From Nocardioides zeae (GTDB taxonomy: Bacteria; Actinomycetota; Actinomycetes; Propionibacteriales; Nocardioidaceae), in assembly GCF_010686755.1 (NCBI RefSeq), contig NZ_JAAGXA010000005.1, positions 124,001 to 188,000 of the forward strand: 64,000 nucleotides of DNA, written 5' to 3'. Shown here one piece after another: positions 1-7,966 of this stretch (its first letter is position 1; the number at the start of each line of letters is the position of its first letter). The translations under genes were made by a program, and so were the position numbers. Under the pieces are notes generated by a model. It made no database searches and was not told the DNA's origin. It saw nothing but the letters and a program-made list of their open reading frames with translations.

Positions 1-30
1 CTGACCCGGCGCCAGGAGCGTGCGGGCAGC

Positions 31-96
31 CGTCCTCAGCCGTCCTCAGCCGTCCTCAGCCGTCCTCAGTCGTCCTCAGTCGTCCTCAGCCGTCCT
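31..96. repeat. 10-bp tandem repeat (about 6.5 copies)
   Basis: The unit CGTCCTCAGC is repeated head to tail from 31, with C-to-T changes at the last base of some copies. It lies at the 3' end of the small minus-strand gene and contributes that gene's stop codon (TGA read from 88 to 86). It is a simple minisatellite; copy number is likely to vary between strains. Confidence 0.9.
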
Positions 97-382
97 GGGA
101 CGTCAGGTCGCCGACGGCGACGGTGTCGCGCAGGAACCCGCGCGCGCCGAGGAAGTCGGCGAGGGAGGACCGGTGTTCGTCGCACGCGAGCCACACCTTC
201 CGACGCTCGGGGGCGTGGAGCCGGGGGTTGTTCCAGCGGTGCGCCCACGTGGCGGTCGCGCGGCACCCCCGGGCCGAGCACAGCGGCGCGGCCGGCCCGT
301 CGGGACCGTCCGGGGCGTCGTGGGCGTCGTGGTGCCGGTCCGGCGTGGGGTCGGGGCCGCCGAGCCCGGCGAAGATGCTCAC
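86..382 (-). CDS. Small conserved actinobacterial protein with Cys/His cluster
   Basis: A 98-residue soluble protein. The GTG start overlaps the DUF3099 stop by 4 bp (GTGA), so the two are probably co-transcribed. After a low-complexity His/Asp/Pro N-terminus, the second half has a dense conserved-looking block: CSARGC, WAHRWNNP, then WLACDEHRSSL and FLGARGFLR. The spaced Cys and His residues could bind a metal, but this is inference. I recall relatives beside DUF3099 genes in other actinobacteria, some carrying an unsupported 'acetone carboxylase' label; nothing here resembles that enzyme. The last codons lie in a 10-bp tandem repeat that supplies the stop. Function unknown. Confidence 0.75.
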   Translation of the reverse strand: MSIFAGLGGPDPTPDRHHDAHDAPDGPDGPAAPLCSARGCRATATWAHRWNNPRLHAPERRKVWLACDEHRSSLADFLGARGFLRDTVAVGDLTSQDG

Positions 383-735
383 GCGGGGTCGCGCTCCTCG
401 CGCGTCTCCCAGTCCCCGGCCTCGATGTGGATCGCCTGTCCACCGGCGGGCAGCGCCGGGGCGTCCACCGCCTCCACCTCGAACCCGTCGGAGCGCTGGG
501 TGGTGACGTTGGCGGCCACGACCGCGAACCACGGCAGGAACACGGCGCCGGAGAGCAGCACCCACCGCAACCAGCCCGGCCCGACGGCGTACGCGCCCAC
601 GACGCACAGCGTGCGCACCGCCATCGCGAAGATGTAGCGCCGCTGGCGGCTGTCGAGGCTCTCGTCGGGGGCGGTCTGCGCCGTGGTGATGCGCACGGGC
701 TCGTCCCTGGACGAGGTACGACGGAGCGACGGCAT
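379..735 (-). CDS. DUF3099 membrane protein
   Basis: A 118-residue protein with an N-terminal charged segment (residues 1-35), two adjacent hydrophobic helices (about 36-52 and 58-75: YIFAMAVRTLCVVGAYAV and WVLLSGAVFLPWFAVVAAN), and a soluble acidic tail. This matches the short two-helix DUF3099 family of actinobacteria, whose function is unknown. The ATG start at 735 is preceded 7 nt upstream by a reverse-strand TACGCT hexamer (743-748) and no Shine-Dalgarno, so the transcript is probably leaderless. It overlaps the downstream small Cys/His gene by 4 bp. Confidence 0.85.
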   Translation of the reverse strand: MPSLRRTSSRDEPVRITTAQTAPDESLDSRQRRYIFAMAVRTLCVVGAYAVGPGWLRWVLLSGAVFLPWFAVVAANVTTQRSDGFEVEAVDAPALPAGGQAIHIEAGDWETREERDPA

Positions 736-822
736 GGCCCCCAGCGTACGTCGGTAGCATCACGACACCAGCGGGCGCGGTGTGACCTGCCCGCGCCGAC
801 CGCACTGCCACGAGGAGCCCCC

Positions 823-1035
823 ATGACGGACCGCACCTACCGCATCTCCGAGATCGTCGGAACCTCCCCGGAGGGCGTGGACCAGGCCATCCGCAACGGC
901 ATCGAACGGGCCGGCAAGACCTTGCGCCACCTCGACTGGTTCGAGGTCACGCAGGTGCGCGGCCACGTCAAGGACGGTCAGGTCGACCACTTCCAGGTGT
1001 CGCTCAAGGTGGGCTTCCGCCTCGAGGACGAGTGA
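823..1035 (+). CDS. Dodecin family flavin-binding protein
   Basis: A 70-residue protein of exactly dodecin length. It begins MTDRTYRISEIVGTS and contains the family pattern of a beta strand, the helix with SPEGVDQAIRNGIERA, the LRHLDWFEVTQVRGHV strand with the flavin-stacking Trp, and a final strand with FQVSLKVGFRLED. Dodecins form hollow dodecamers that bind and buffer riboflavin or FMN, and in some species coenzyme A. The start is set by GAGGAG 6 nt upstream of the ATG. It stands alone between the divergent DUF3099 gene and fabG. Confidence 0.95.
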   Translation: MTDRTYRISEIVGTSPEGVDQAIRNGIERAGKTLRHLDWFEVTQVRGHVKDGQVDHFQVSLKVGFRLEDE

Positions 1036-1130
1036 CCCGGGGCGTCCCCGCGACGCCCCTCCCGACCACCGGACCTCCCGGTCGCGCCCCGGCGCGGCCG
1101 GGAGGTTTTCGTGTACTTCGCAGTAAGCAC

Positions 1131-1136
1131 TAGCGT
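1131..1136 (+). promoter_or_regulatory. -10 hexamer TAGCGT, leaderless fabG promoter
   Basis: TAGCGT lies 8 nt before the fabG GTG with no Shine-Dalgarno in between, placing the predicted transcription start at or within 2 nt of the start codon. A weak -35 TTCGTG lies 17 nt further upstream (1108-1113). Confidence 0.55.
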
Positions 1137-1144
1137 CACCGCAC

Positions 1145-1876
1145 GTGACCGACACTGCCCAGAACGGCGCCCCCGGGCGCATCGTCCTCGTCACCGGCGG
1201 CAACCGCGGCATCGGCCGCGCCATCGCCGAGGCGTTCATCGCGCAGGGCGACCGCGTCGCCGTGACGACCCGCAACGGCGGTGCCCCCGACGGCGCGCTC
1301 GACGTGCGGTGCGACATCACCGACGCCGCGCAGGTCGACGCCGCCTTCACCACCATCGAGGCCGAGCTGGGGCCGGTCGAGGTGCTCGTGGCCAACGCCG
1401 GCATCACGAAGGACACGCTGCTGCTCCGCATGAGCGACGAGGACTGGTCGTCGGTCATCGACACCAACCTCACGGGCTCCTACCGGCTCGTGCGCCGCGC
1501 CGCCAAGGGCATGCTGAAGCTGCGCCGCGGTCGGATCGTGCTGGTCTCGTCCGTCGTGGGGCTGCTGGGCTCGGCCGGGCAGGTCAACTACGCGGCCTCC
1601 AAGTCCGGCCTGGTGGGCATGGCCCGCTCGATCGCCCGCGAGCTGGGCAGCCGCTCCATCACCGCGAACGTCGTGGCCCCCGGCTTCGTCGAGACCGACA
1701 TGACCGAGGTGCTCAGCGACGAGCAGCGCGCCGCCATCAAGACACAGGTGCCGCTGGGCCGCTACGCCCGCCCCGAGGAGGTCGCCGGCGCGGTGACCTG
1801 GCTGGCGAGCGAGCAGGCCGCGTACGTCACCGGGGCCGTCATCCCGGTCGACGGCGGCCTCGGCATGGGGCACTGA
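1145..1876 (+). CDS. fabG: 3-oxoacyl-ACP reductase FabG
   Basis: A 243-residue short-chain dehydrogenase that reduces 3-oxoacyl-ACP with NADPH in fatty-acid (or mycolate-like) elongation. The nucleotide-binding TGGNRGIG motif is at residues 17-24, NAG at 84-86, and the catalytic Ser136, Tyr149 and Lys153 (YAASK) are in the usual spacing. The C-terminal GAVIPVDGGLGMGH is typical of FabG. It is followed 64 bp downstream by fabI in the same direction, matching the mycobacterial fabG1-inhA arrangement, so the pair should catalyse both reductive steps of FAS-II-type elongation. The GTG start is chosen because a -10 hexamer sits 8 nt upstream. Confidence 0.95.
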   Translation: MTDTAQNGAPGRIVLVTGGNRGIGRAIAEAFIAQGDRVAVTTRNGGAPDGALDVRCDITDAAQVDAAFTTIEAELGPVEVLVANAGITKDTLLLRMSDEDWSSVIDTNLTGSYRLVRRAAKGMLKLRRGRIVLVSSVVGLLGSAGQVNYAASKSGLVGMARSIARELGSRSITANVVAPGFVETDMTEVLSDEQRAAIKTQVPLGRYARPEEVAGAVTWLASEQAAYVTGAVIPVDGGLGMGH

Positions 1877-1940
1877 CCCCGCCGCACCACCCGCACGACA
1901 CCCGCACGTTCCCGCACCGCAGAGAGAAGGACACGCACAC

Positions 1941-2711
1941 ATGGGCATCCTCGAGGGCAAGCGCATCCTGGTCGCCGGCGTCACGATGGACTCGTCCATC
2001 GGCTTCGCCACGGCGAAGGTCGCGCAGGAGCAGGGCGCGACCGTCCTCATCTCCAACTTCGGCCGCGCGCTCGGCATCACGCGACGCATCGCCAAGCGGC
2101 TGCCCGTCGAGCCGCCCGTGCTCGAGCTCGACGTGACCGACCCGGAGCACCTCGCGGGCCTCGAGGCGCAGGTGCGCGAGCACGTCGACGGCCTCGACGG
2201 CGTCGTGCACTCCATCGCCTACGGCAACCCGGAGACGCTGCTCGGCGGGAAGTTCCTCGACGGACCCTGGGACGACGTGGCGCAGGCGGTGCAGGTCTCG
2301 GCGTACTCGCTGAAGTCGCTCGCCACCGCCACCCGGCCGCTGCTCTCCTCGGGCTCGTCGATCGTCGGGCTCACGTTCGACGCGACCGTCGCGTGGCCGG
2401 CCTACGACTGGATGGGCGTGGCGAAGGCCGGGCTCGAGTCGGCCTCGCGCTACCTGGCGCGCGACCTCGGCCCCGAGGGCATCCGCGTCAACCTCGTCTC
2501 GGCGGGCCCGCTGAAGACGCTCGCCGCCAAGGCGATCCCCGGCTTCGAGCGGCTCGAGCAGACGTGGGAGGACCGCGCACCGCTGGGCTGGGACAACGCC
2601 GACCAGACGCCCACCGCCAAGGCGGTCGTGGCGCTGCTCTCGGACTTCTTCCCCGCGACGACGGGCGAGATCGTGCACGTCGACGGCGGCTTCCACGCGT
2701 TGGGCGCCTGA
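1941..2711 (+). CDS. fabI: Enoyl-ACP reductase FabI (InhA-like)
   Basis: A 256-residue NADH-dependent enoyl-ACP reductase, the last reductive step of fatty-acid elongation. It has the FabI-type glycine-rich loop (VAGVTMDSSIGF, residues 11-22) and the catalytic Tyr155 and Lys162 in YDWMGVAK with the Y-x6-K spacing of InhA. The C-terminus GEIVHVDGGFHALGA matches InhA-type proteins. The ATG is preceded by GAGAAGGA, a good ribosome site. It forms a pair with fabG just upstream. A strong GC hairpin (2725-2745) begins 13 nt after its stop. Confidence 0.96.
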   Translation: MGILEGKRILVAGVTMDSSIGFATAKVAQEQGATVLISNFGRALGITRRIAKRLPVEPPVLELDVTDPEHLAGLEAQVREHVDGLDGVVHSIAYGNPETLLGGKFLDGPWDDVAQAVQVSAYSLKSLATATRPLLSSGSSIVGLTFDATVAWPAYDWMGVAKAGLESASRYLARDLGPEGIRVNLVSAGPLKTLAAKAIPGFERLEQTWEDRAPLGWDNADQTPTAKAVVALLSDFFPATTGEIVHVDGGFHALGA

Positions 2712-2724
2712 CGCGGCGGCACAG

Positions 2725-2745
2725 GGGGCGGGTCGATCCCGCCCC
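2725..2745. terminator. GC hairpin after fabI
   Basis: GGGGCGGG and CCCGCCCC form a perfect 8-bp stem around a 5-nt loop, 13 nt after the fabI stop. There is no U-tract, as is common for actinobacterial terminators. Confidence 0.6.
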
Positions 2746-2930
2746 ACGGGTGCGGGGCACCACACCAGTGCAGCCCCTCCCTCCCAGTCGGGGCTGCCGG
2801 CATGGTGCCCCGGGAGGCTGAGCCTCCCTCCCATGAGAGCGGGATCAGCGTAGCCCATCGCGCCACTCGTGCGGCCCCGATCGGTGGGTTGGCCGGACAC
2901 GGGCTCCGCCGCGGTGGGACATTGGTCCTC
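2746..2930. other. Hairpin-rich non-coding spacer between fabI and sixA
   Basis: No credible gene was seen here. It holds two further perfect stems: GCAGCCCC/GGGGCTGC (2770-2777 with 2790-2797) and GGGAGGCT/AGCCTCCC (2812-2819 with 2821-2828). The short string CCTCCCTCCCA occurs twice. With the fabI hairpin this makes three stems in about 100 bp. Confidence 0.5.
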
Positions 2931-3473
2931 GTGACCGACCCGGATCCCCTGGCGGCCCCCGCGGCCGTCCGTCGTCTCGTCGTGCTGCGCCACGGCACCG
3001 CCGTCGGCGCCGCCGCGAGCGACCACGAGCGCGACCTGACCGAGCAGGGGCGCGCAGAGGCCGCGGGCGTGGGCCGGTGGCTGCGGGCGGAGGGCCACCT
3101 GCCCGACGCCGCCCTCGTGTCGGACGCGCGTCGCACGCGCCGTACGTGGGAGGAGGTCGCCGCCGCCGGCGACCTGCTCGACGTCCCCGTCGAGCACGCG
3201 CCCGCGCTCTACAGCGCCGGGCCGGAGTCGGCCCTCGACCTCGTGCGGGCGACCGACACGGGCGTGGGCACCCTGCTCGTCGTCGGCCACAACCCCACGG
3301 TGGCCTCGCTCGCCCACCTGCTCCACGACGGACGCGGTAGCGAGCGCGCGGCGCTCCGCATGGCCCAGGGCTACCCGCCCGCGGCGGTCACCGTGCTCGC
3401 GGTGCCGGTGGCGTGGCGCGACCTCGCCTGGGGTCTCGCCCGCCTCGTCGACTTCCGGCCGCCGCGCCCCTGA
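2931..3473 (+). CDS. SixA-type phosphohistidine phosphatase / histidine phosphatase family
   Basis: A 180-residue histidine-phosphatase-superfamily protein. The catalytic RHG motif is in LVVLRHGTAVG near the N-terminus, followed by RDLTEQGRAEA and a SDARRTRRTWEE segment typical of SixA-like enzymes, with the second active-site His in LLVVGHNPTVA. Family members dephosphorylate phosphohistidine in phosphorelay proteins or small phosphoesters; the substrate here is unknown. The GTG at 2931 starts VTDPDPLAAPA; an in-frame TTG sits 9 bp upstream. It faces serB, whose stop is 19 bp away. Confidence 0.85.
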   Translation: MTDPDPLAAPAAVRRLVVLRHGTAVGAAASDHERDLTEQGRAEAAGVGRWLRAEGHLPDAALVSDARRTRRTWEEVAAAGDLLDVPVEHAPALYSAGPESALDLVRATDTGVGTLLVVGHNPTVASLAHLLHDGRGSERAALRMAQGYPPAAVTVLAVPVAWRDLAWGLARLVDFRPPRP

Positions 3474-3492
3474 CCGGCCGGTACGCCGCTGC

Positions 3493-4806
3493 TCAGCCCG
3501 CGACGGGGGCGGGGGTCACGAGTCCGGCGGCCGCGTCGGCGGCCTCGACGTCCTCGCGGGAGATGCCGAGCAGGTAGATGATCGTGTCGAGGTAGGGCAC
3601 GTTGACGGCCACCTCGGCGGCCTCGCGCACGGCCGGCTTCGCGTTGAACGCGATGCCGAGGCCCGCGACCCCCAGCATGTCGAGGTCGTTGGCACCGTCG
3701 CCGACGGCGATGACGGACTCGACGGGGATGCCCACCTCGGCGGCGAACTGGCGCAGCGCCGTCGCCTTGCCCGCGCGGTCGACGACCGGCCCCACGATGC
3801 GGCCGGTGAGCCGCCCGTCGACGATCTCGAGCTCGTTCGCGCGCGCGAAGTCGATGCCCAGGTCGGCGGCCAGGCGGTCGGTGATCTGGCTGAAGCCGCC
3901 CGAGACGATGGCGAACCGGTAGCCGAGCCGCTTGAGGGTGCGCACCATCGTGCGGGCGCCGGGGGCCAGGCGGATGCTCGCGTAGACCTCGTCGAGCGCG
4001 GTCGCCTCGACTCCCTCGAGGCGCGCCACGCGCTGGCGGAGCGACTCCTCGAAGTCGATCTCGCCGCGCATCGCGGCCTCGGTGACCGCGGCGACCTCGT
4101 CCTCGCAGCCGGCGTGGGCCGCCAGCATCTCGATGACCTCGCCCTGGATGAGGGTCGAGTCCACGTCCATCACGATGAGCCGCATGCTGCGCCGCAGCAG
4201 GTTCGCCGGCTGCACCGCGACGTCGACGCCCTGCCGGGCGGCCTCGGCGGCGAGGGAGAGCCGGAGCCGCTCGGGATCGGCCCCCGACACGTGGAGGTCG
4301 ATCGCGGTCACGGGGTAGCGCGCCATGCGCTCGATGCGGTCGATGTTGGCGCCCGCGTCGGCGATGCGGCCGGTGATCTCGGCCAGCGCCTCGGCGCGCA
4401 GCGGCGCGCCGATCACGGAGACGTGCACCCGGCCGGCGCCGCGGCTGTGGTTGTCGCCGGTGCCCTGCTCGACCTCGACCTGCATGCCGACCGCGGTGGC
4501 GGCCCGGGTGACGTCGTCCCGCAGGCGGTCGACGTCGGCCGGGGCGTCGGGCGCCGTCACCAGCAGGCCCAGCACGAGGCGACCGCGCAGCACGATCTGC
4601 TCGACGTCGAGCACGTCCACACCCGCCTGCGCCAGCACGCCGAGCATCGACGTGGTGACGCCGGGACGGTCCTTGCCCGTGAGCGTGAGGAGGAGGGTCC
4701 GCTCCGCACCGGGAGCGCCGGCGGGGTACGCCGCACCGTGCGGTGCGGGGTGGGCGGGACCGCCGTCCGTCGGACGGGGCTGGCTGGGGTCGGCGGGAGC
4801 GCTCAT
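3493..4806 (-). CDS. serB: Phosphoserine phosphatase SerB with two ACT domains
   Basis: A 437-residue phosphoserine phosphatase, the last step of serine biosynthesis. Residues 1-30 are a low-complexity tail, followed by two ACT-type segments (about 37-110 and 127-200) that in mycobacterial SerB2 bind serine for feedback control. The HAD domain has motif I DVDST at 214-218, motif II in FAIVSGGFSQ, a Lys in RAGKATAL and the acidic motif GDGANDLDML. The length fits actinobacterial SerB2 rather than the short enterobacterial form. A TAGCCT hexamer (reverse strand, 4815-4820) lies 8 nt before the ATG, consistent with a leaderless or near-leaderless message. Confidence 0.95.
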   Translation of the reverse strand: MSAPADPSQPRPTDGGPAHPAPHGAAYPAGAPGAERTLLLTLTGKDRPGVTTSMLGVLAQAGVDVLDVEQIVLRGRLVLGLLVTAPDAPADVDRLRDDVTRAATAVGMQVEVEQGTGDNHSRGAGRVHVSVIGAPLRAEALAEITGRIADAGANIDRIERMARYPVTAIDLHVSGADPERLRLSLAAEAARQGVDVAVQPANLLRRSMRLIVMDVDSTLIQGEVIEMLAAHAGCEDEVAAVTEAAMRGEIDFEESLRQRVARLEGVEATALDEVYASIRLAPGARTMVRTLKRLGYRFAIVSGGFSQITDRLAADLGIDFARANELEIVDGRLTGRIVGPVVDRAGKATALRQFAAEVGIPVESVIAVGDGANDLDMLGVAGLGIAFNAKPAVREAAEVAVNVPYLDTIIYLLGISREDVEAADAAAGLVTPAPVAG

Positions 4807-4872
4807 CGGAGGCGAGGCTACCGCTCGTCGGCGTCCGGCACGCGCCCAGCGTCGGCGGGGCGCGGGCGGGGG

Positions 4873-5604
4873 TCAGGCGGGCGGCCAGACCTCGGGCGAC
4901 GCGGCGGCGGTGAGCGCGTGGCGGGCGGCACGGGCCAGCCCGTGGACCGCGTCCCGCCGGGCGTCGATCTCCAGCGCGGTGACGGCGGCGCCGTCGCTGC
5001 GACCGGCGAGCGCCGCGACACGCTGCAGGCGCAGCGCACGCCCCGCCAGGTCGACGCAGCGGGCGGGAACGCCGTGCGGCGCCTCCAGGTCGCTGCCCAC
5101 CCGACGCAGGTCGAGGAGCTCGTCGGCGACCTCCGGCTGCCAGCGCGCCACGTCGAGCCGGGCGAGCCGGTCGGCGGTGTCGACCAGCGCGGCCCGCAAC
5201 CCGCGGTCCGCGTCGCCCACGTCGGGCAGCGGACGTCGTCCGACCGCGTGAGCGGTCCACTCGACCGCCGCGCCGACGCCGGCCGGCGTCCAGCCCACCC
5301 CGACGGCGGTCGCCAGGACCGCCTCGCCGGCGTCGAGCGCGGCGGCGTTGAACGCGGCCGGACCACCCAGCCCGACGAGGTCCCCGGCGACGGGGAACGC
5401 GGCGCCGATCTCCTGCGCCCCCGCGCTGCGCAGGAGCCCCAGCGCCTCGAGCAGGCTGGTCGACGGGCCCCCGGGTGCCGGGGCCACGACGTGACGGACC
5501 GCATGCTCGCCGAGGGCGTCGAGGAGGTCGTCGGCCGCGACGTGCCCGCGCAGCCAGGCGGTGCCCCACCACGCGAGGGTGAGGGAGACGGGCTGGGATT
5601 CCAC
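4873..5604 (-). CDS. Conserved actinobacterial protein of unknown function
   Basis: A 243-residue Ala-rich soluble protein starting VESQPVSLTLAWWGTAWLRG, with no signal peptide, membrane segment or nucleotide-binding motif that I can recognise. Helical, Arg/Leu-rich stretches dominate the second half. The GTG at 5604 was chosen because a TACCCT hexamer (reverse strand, 5611-5616) sits 6 nt upstream and longer frames run into the divergent ABC gene. It is divergently arranged with that ABC ATPase (52 bp between starts) and lies just upstream of serB. I recall a similar protein at this position in other actinobacteria, but no function can be assigned. Confidence 0.8.
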   Translation of the reverse strand: MESQPVSLTLAWWGTAWLRGHVAADDLLDALGEHAVRHVVAPAPGGPSTSLLEALGLLRSAGAQEIGAAFPVAGDLVGLGGPAAFNAAALDAGEAVLATAVGVGWTPAGVGAAVEWTAHAVGRRPLPDVGDADRGLRAALVDTADRLARLDVARWQPEVADELLDLRRVGSDLEAPHGVPARCVDLAGRALRLQRVAALAGRSDGAAVTALEIDARRDAVHGLARAARHALTAAASPEVWPPA

Positions 5605-5656
5605 GGGGCGAGGGTACGGCGCGGGCCCGGCGCCCGACCTCGATAGGGTGCCGGGC

Positions 5657-6454
5657 ATGACCGCTGTGCTCGAGCTCGCCGACGTCACGGTCCGACGGGG
5701 GGACGCGGTCCTGCTCGACCGGGTCACCTGGGTGGTCTCCGAGGGGGAACGCTGGGTGCTGCTCGGGCCCAACGGCGCCGGGAAGACCACGCTCCTCCAG
5801 ATCGCCGCCGCCCAGCTGCACCCCACCTCGGGGGCGGTCGGCCTGCTCGGCGAGCTCCTCGGCACCGTGGACGTCTTCGAGCTCCGCCCCCGGATCGGCG
5901 TGGCCAGCGCGGCCGTCGCCGAGCGCATCCCGCGGGGGGAGACCGTGCGCGACCTGGTGCTCACCGCGGCGTACGCGGTGGTCGGGCGCTGGAACGAGAC
6001 CTACGACGAGCCCGACCACGCGCGCGCCGACGCGCTGCTGCGCGAGATGAGCGTCGAGCACCTCGCCGACCGCACCTTCGGCACCCTCAGCGAGGGCGAG
6101 CGCAAGCGCGTGCAGATCGCGCGCTCGCTCATGACCGACCCCGAGCTCCTGCTGCTCGACGAGCCGGGTGCGGGGCTCGACCTCGGCGGGCGCGAGGACC
6201 TCGTCAGCACGCTGTCGGTGCTCGCCTACGACCCGGACTCGCCCGCGACGGTGCTGGTGTCCCACCACGTCGAGGAGATCCCGCCGGGGTTCACCCACGC
6301 CCTCCTGCTCCGCGAGGGCCGCGTCACGGCGGCGGGGCCGATCGCGGAGACGCTCACCGAGGCCAACCTCTCGGCCACGTTCGACACCCCCCTCACCGTC
6401 CGCCTCGAGGACGGTCGCTGGTCCGCGCGCCGCCGGTCGCGCCGGCAGGCCTGA
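5657..6454 (+). CDS. ABC transporter ATP-binding protein
   Basis: A 265-residue ABC ATPase. Walker A GPNGAGKTT is at about residues 36-44, the signature is LSEGERKRVQIARSL, Walker B is LLLLDEPGAGLD, and the H-loop is in VLVSHHVEEIP. The LSEGER signature and overall shape are like ModF/PhnC-type cytosolic ATPases. No permease of the ABC type is adjacent; the next gene is a TSUP exporter, which does not need an ATPase, so the partner is unknown. The ATG start is supported by TAGGGT (5644-5649) ending 7 nt upstream, again a leaderless pattern. Confidence 0.9.
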   Translation: MTAVLELADVTVRRGDAVLLDRVTWVVSEGERWVLLGPNGAGKTTLLQIAAAQLHPTSGAVGLLGELLGTVDVFELRPRIGVASAAVAERIPRGETVRDLVLTAAYAVVGRWNETYDEPDHARADALLREMSVEHLADRTFGTLSEGERKRVQIARSLMTDPELLLLDEPGAGLDLGGREDLVSTLSVLAYDPDSPATVLVSHHVEEIPPGFTHALLLREGRVTAAGPIAETLTEANLSATFDTPLTVRLEDGRWSARRRSRRQA

Positions 6455-6460
6455 GCACCG

Positions 6461-7246
6461 GTGAGCGGCTTCGACCCGTCCCTGGCGGAGATGGCGGCGA
6501 TCCTCGTCGCCGGCGGCGCCGCCGGCGCCATCAACACCGTCGTCGGCTCGGGCACGCTGGTGACCTTCCCGACCCTCCTCGCCTTCGGCGTGCCCCCGAT
6601 CGTCGCGAACGCCTCGAACACCATCGGTCTCGTGCCGGGATCGCTGTCGGGCGCGTGGGGCTACCGTCGCGAGCTGGCGGGCCAGCGCGCGCGGATCCTG
6701 CGGTTCGCCAGCGCGTCCGTGCTCGGTGGTGTCATCGGAGCGGTCCTGCTCTTCGCGCTGCCGGACGGCGCGTTCGCCGCCATCGTGCCGGCGCTCATCG
6801 TGCTCGGCCTCGTGCTGGTCGTCACCGGACCGCGGATCTCCGCAGCCATCGCGCGGCGTCGCGAGGCGCGCGGGCTGGGGGAGCGGCCCGAGCACGGGCC
6901 TGCGTGGCTGTGGCCGGTCGTCGCGCTCTGCGGGGTGTACGGCGGCTACTTCGGCGCGGCGCAGGGCATCATCATGATGGCCTTCCTCGGGATCGGGCTC
7001 GACGAGACGCTGCAGCGGCTCAACGCCATGAAGAACCTGCTCGTGGCCCTCGTCAACGGCATCGCGGGCGTGCTGTTCGCGGTGTTCGTCGACGTCGACT
7101 GGCTCGTCGTGCTGCTCGTCGGCGTCGGCGCGGTGCTCGGCGCCCAGGTCGGCGCGCGCTACGGCCGGCGGCTGCCCGACGGCGTGCTCCGCGGGATCAT
7201 CGTGGTCGTCGGCGTCGTCGCGCTCGGCGTGTTCCTGGCGGGCTGA
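6461..7246 (+). CDS. TSUP/TauE-SafE family membrane permease
   Basis: A 261-residue integral membrane protein with about eight hydrophobic helices. The N-terminus AGGAAGAINTVVGSGTLVTFPTLL carries the family's glycine-rich first-helix motif, and a second copy-like segment, YGGYFGAAQGIIMM, appears after the central loop, matching the internal duplication of TauE/SafE/TSUP carriers. These export or import sulfite, sulfonates or other organic anions; the substrate cannot be read here. GTG start 6 nt after the ABC ATPase stop, so it is probably co-transcribed with it. A strong bidirectional hairpin follows. Confidence 0.9.
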   Translation: MSGFDPSLAEMAAILVAGGAAGAINTVVGSGTLVTFPTLLAFGVPPIVANASNTIGLVPGSLSGAWGYRRELAGQRARILRFASASVLGGVIGAVLLFALPDGAFAAIVPALIVLGLVLVVTGPRISAAIARRREARGLGERPEHGPAWLWPVVALCGVYGGYFGAAQGIIMMAFLGIGLDETLQRLNAMKNLLVALVNGIAGVLFAVFVDVDWLVVLLVGVGAVLGAQVGARYGRRLPDGVLRGIIVVVGVVALGVFLAG

Positions 7247-7256
7247 CGCCCGACGC

Positions 7257-7295
7257 ACGAGGGGCCCCTGCCGGTGTGCGGCAGGGGCCCCTCGT
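7257..7295. terminator. Bidirectional terminator hairpin (17-bp stem)
   Basis: ACGAGGGGCCCCTGCCG (7257-7273) pairs perfectly with 7279-7295 around a 5-nt loop GTGTG. It sits between the convergent TSUP (+) and RDD (-) genes and can serve both. There is no U-tract. Confidence 0.85.
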
Positions 7296-7312
7296 CGTGG
7301 TGGGTGCTCGGG

Positions 7313-7861
7313 TCAGCCGAGCTTCATCACGTAGGTCTCGTTCGCCAGCTTGTCGTGGAAGCCCTGGCGGAGCTGCGTGTCCTTGCTGATGGTCACGGCG
7401 ACGAAGATGTACGCCGCGATCTGCAGCAGGCTGCCAAGGAAGCTGAGGCCCGGGAGCGGCACGAGGGCCAGCAGCCCGAAGGCGTAGAAGAAGTTGCGCT
7501 TCAGCGACTGCTCGACGGTCACGGGTGCACCGGCCGGGCCGACCACCTTGAGCTTCATCGCCATCTTGCCGAGGGTCTGGCCCGACGTGGTCTCGAAGAA
7601 GACGTAGTAGCCGAAGGAGATGAGGAGGCCCAGGATCGCGCCGATCGCGGTGACCGCGTAGTTCGCCTCGCCGCCGGAGCCGATGAGGATCGCTGCGAGC
7701 ACGATGCCGATGACGAAGCTGACGATCGTCAGCAGGATGCCGTCGATGAGGCGTGCCAGGAAGCGGTCCATCAGCTCGGCCGGGCGGGGCTGGGGCGCGC
7801 CGTACGCGCCGGGCTGGGGCGCGCCGTACCCACCGGGCGGCGGGGGCTGGTTGTAGCTCAC
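7313..7861 (-). CDS. RDD family membrane protein
   Basis: A 182-residue protein. Residues 1-28 are a Pro/Gly/Gln/Tyr-rich tail with two PQPGAYGAPQP-like repeats; the RDD-type motif follows as RFLARLIDGILL, with hydrophobic helices at about 37-58, 70-92 and 130-160. The second conserved Asp is replaced in the usual GQTLGKMAMKLKVV segment context. RDD proteins are small multi-pass proteins, some linked to Na+/H+ antiport, with mostly unknown roles. The GTG start has AAGGAG 9 nt upstream. It is monocistronic, with the strong terminator just after its stop. Confidence 0.88.
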   Translation of the reverse strand: MSYNQPPPPGGYGAPQPGAYGAPQPRPAELMDRFLARLIDGILLTIVSFVIGIVLAAILIGSGGEANYAVTAIGAILGLLISFGYYVFFETTSGQTLGKMAMKLKVVGPAGAPVTVEQSLKRNFFYAFGLLALVPLPGLSFLGSLLQIAAYIFVAVTISKDTQLRQGFHDKLANETYVMKLG

Positions 7862-7966
7862 GGGGTGTCTCCTTCGGTGGGGTGTGTGCTGCGGTGGCCA
7901 CCACCGTATCGGCGGGAGCGCTGCGCCGCGCGCACCCGACCACCGTCGGGGCGCGTCACACGCCCC

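Noticed and set aside
3371..7258. A very long open frame (over 1,200 codons) on the minus strand
   Set aside because: It is read antisense and out of frame through serB, the ABC ATPase and the TSUP gene; Arg/Gly/Pro-rich composition with no domain. High GC suppresses stop codons in shadow frames.
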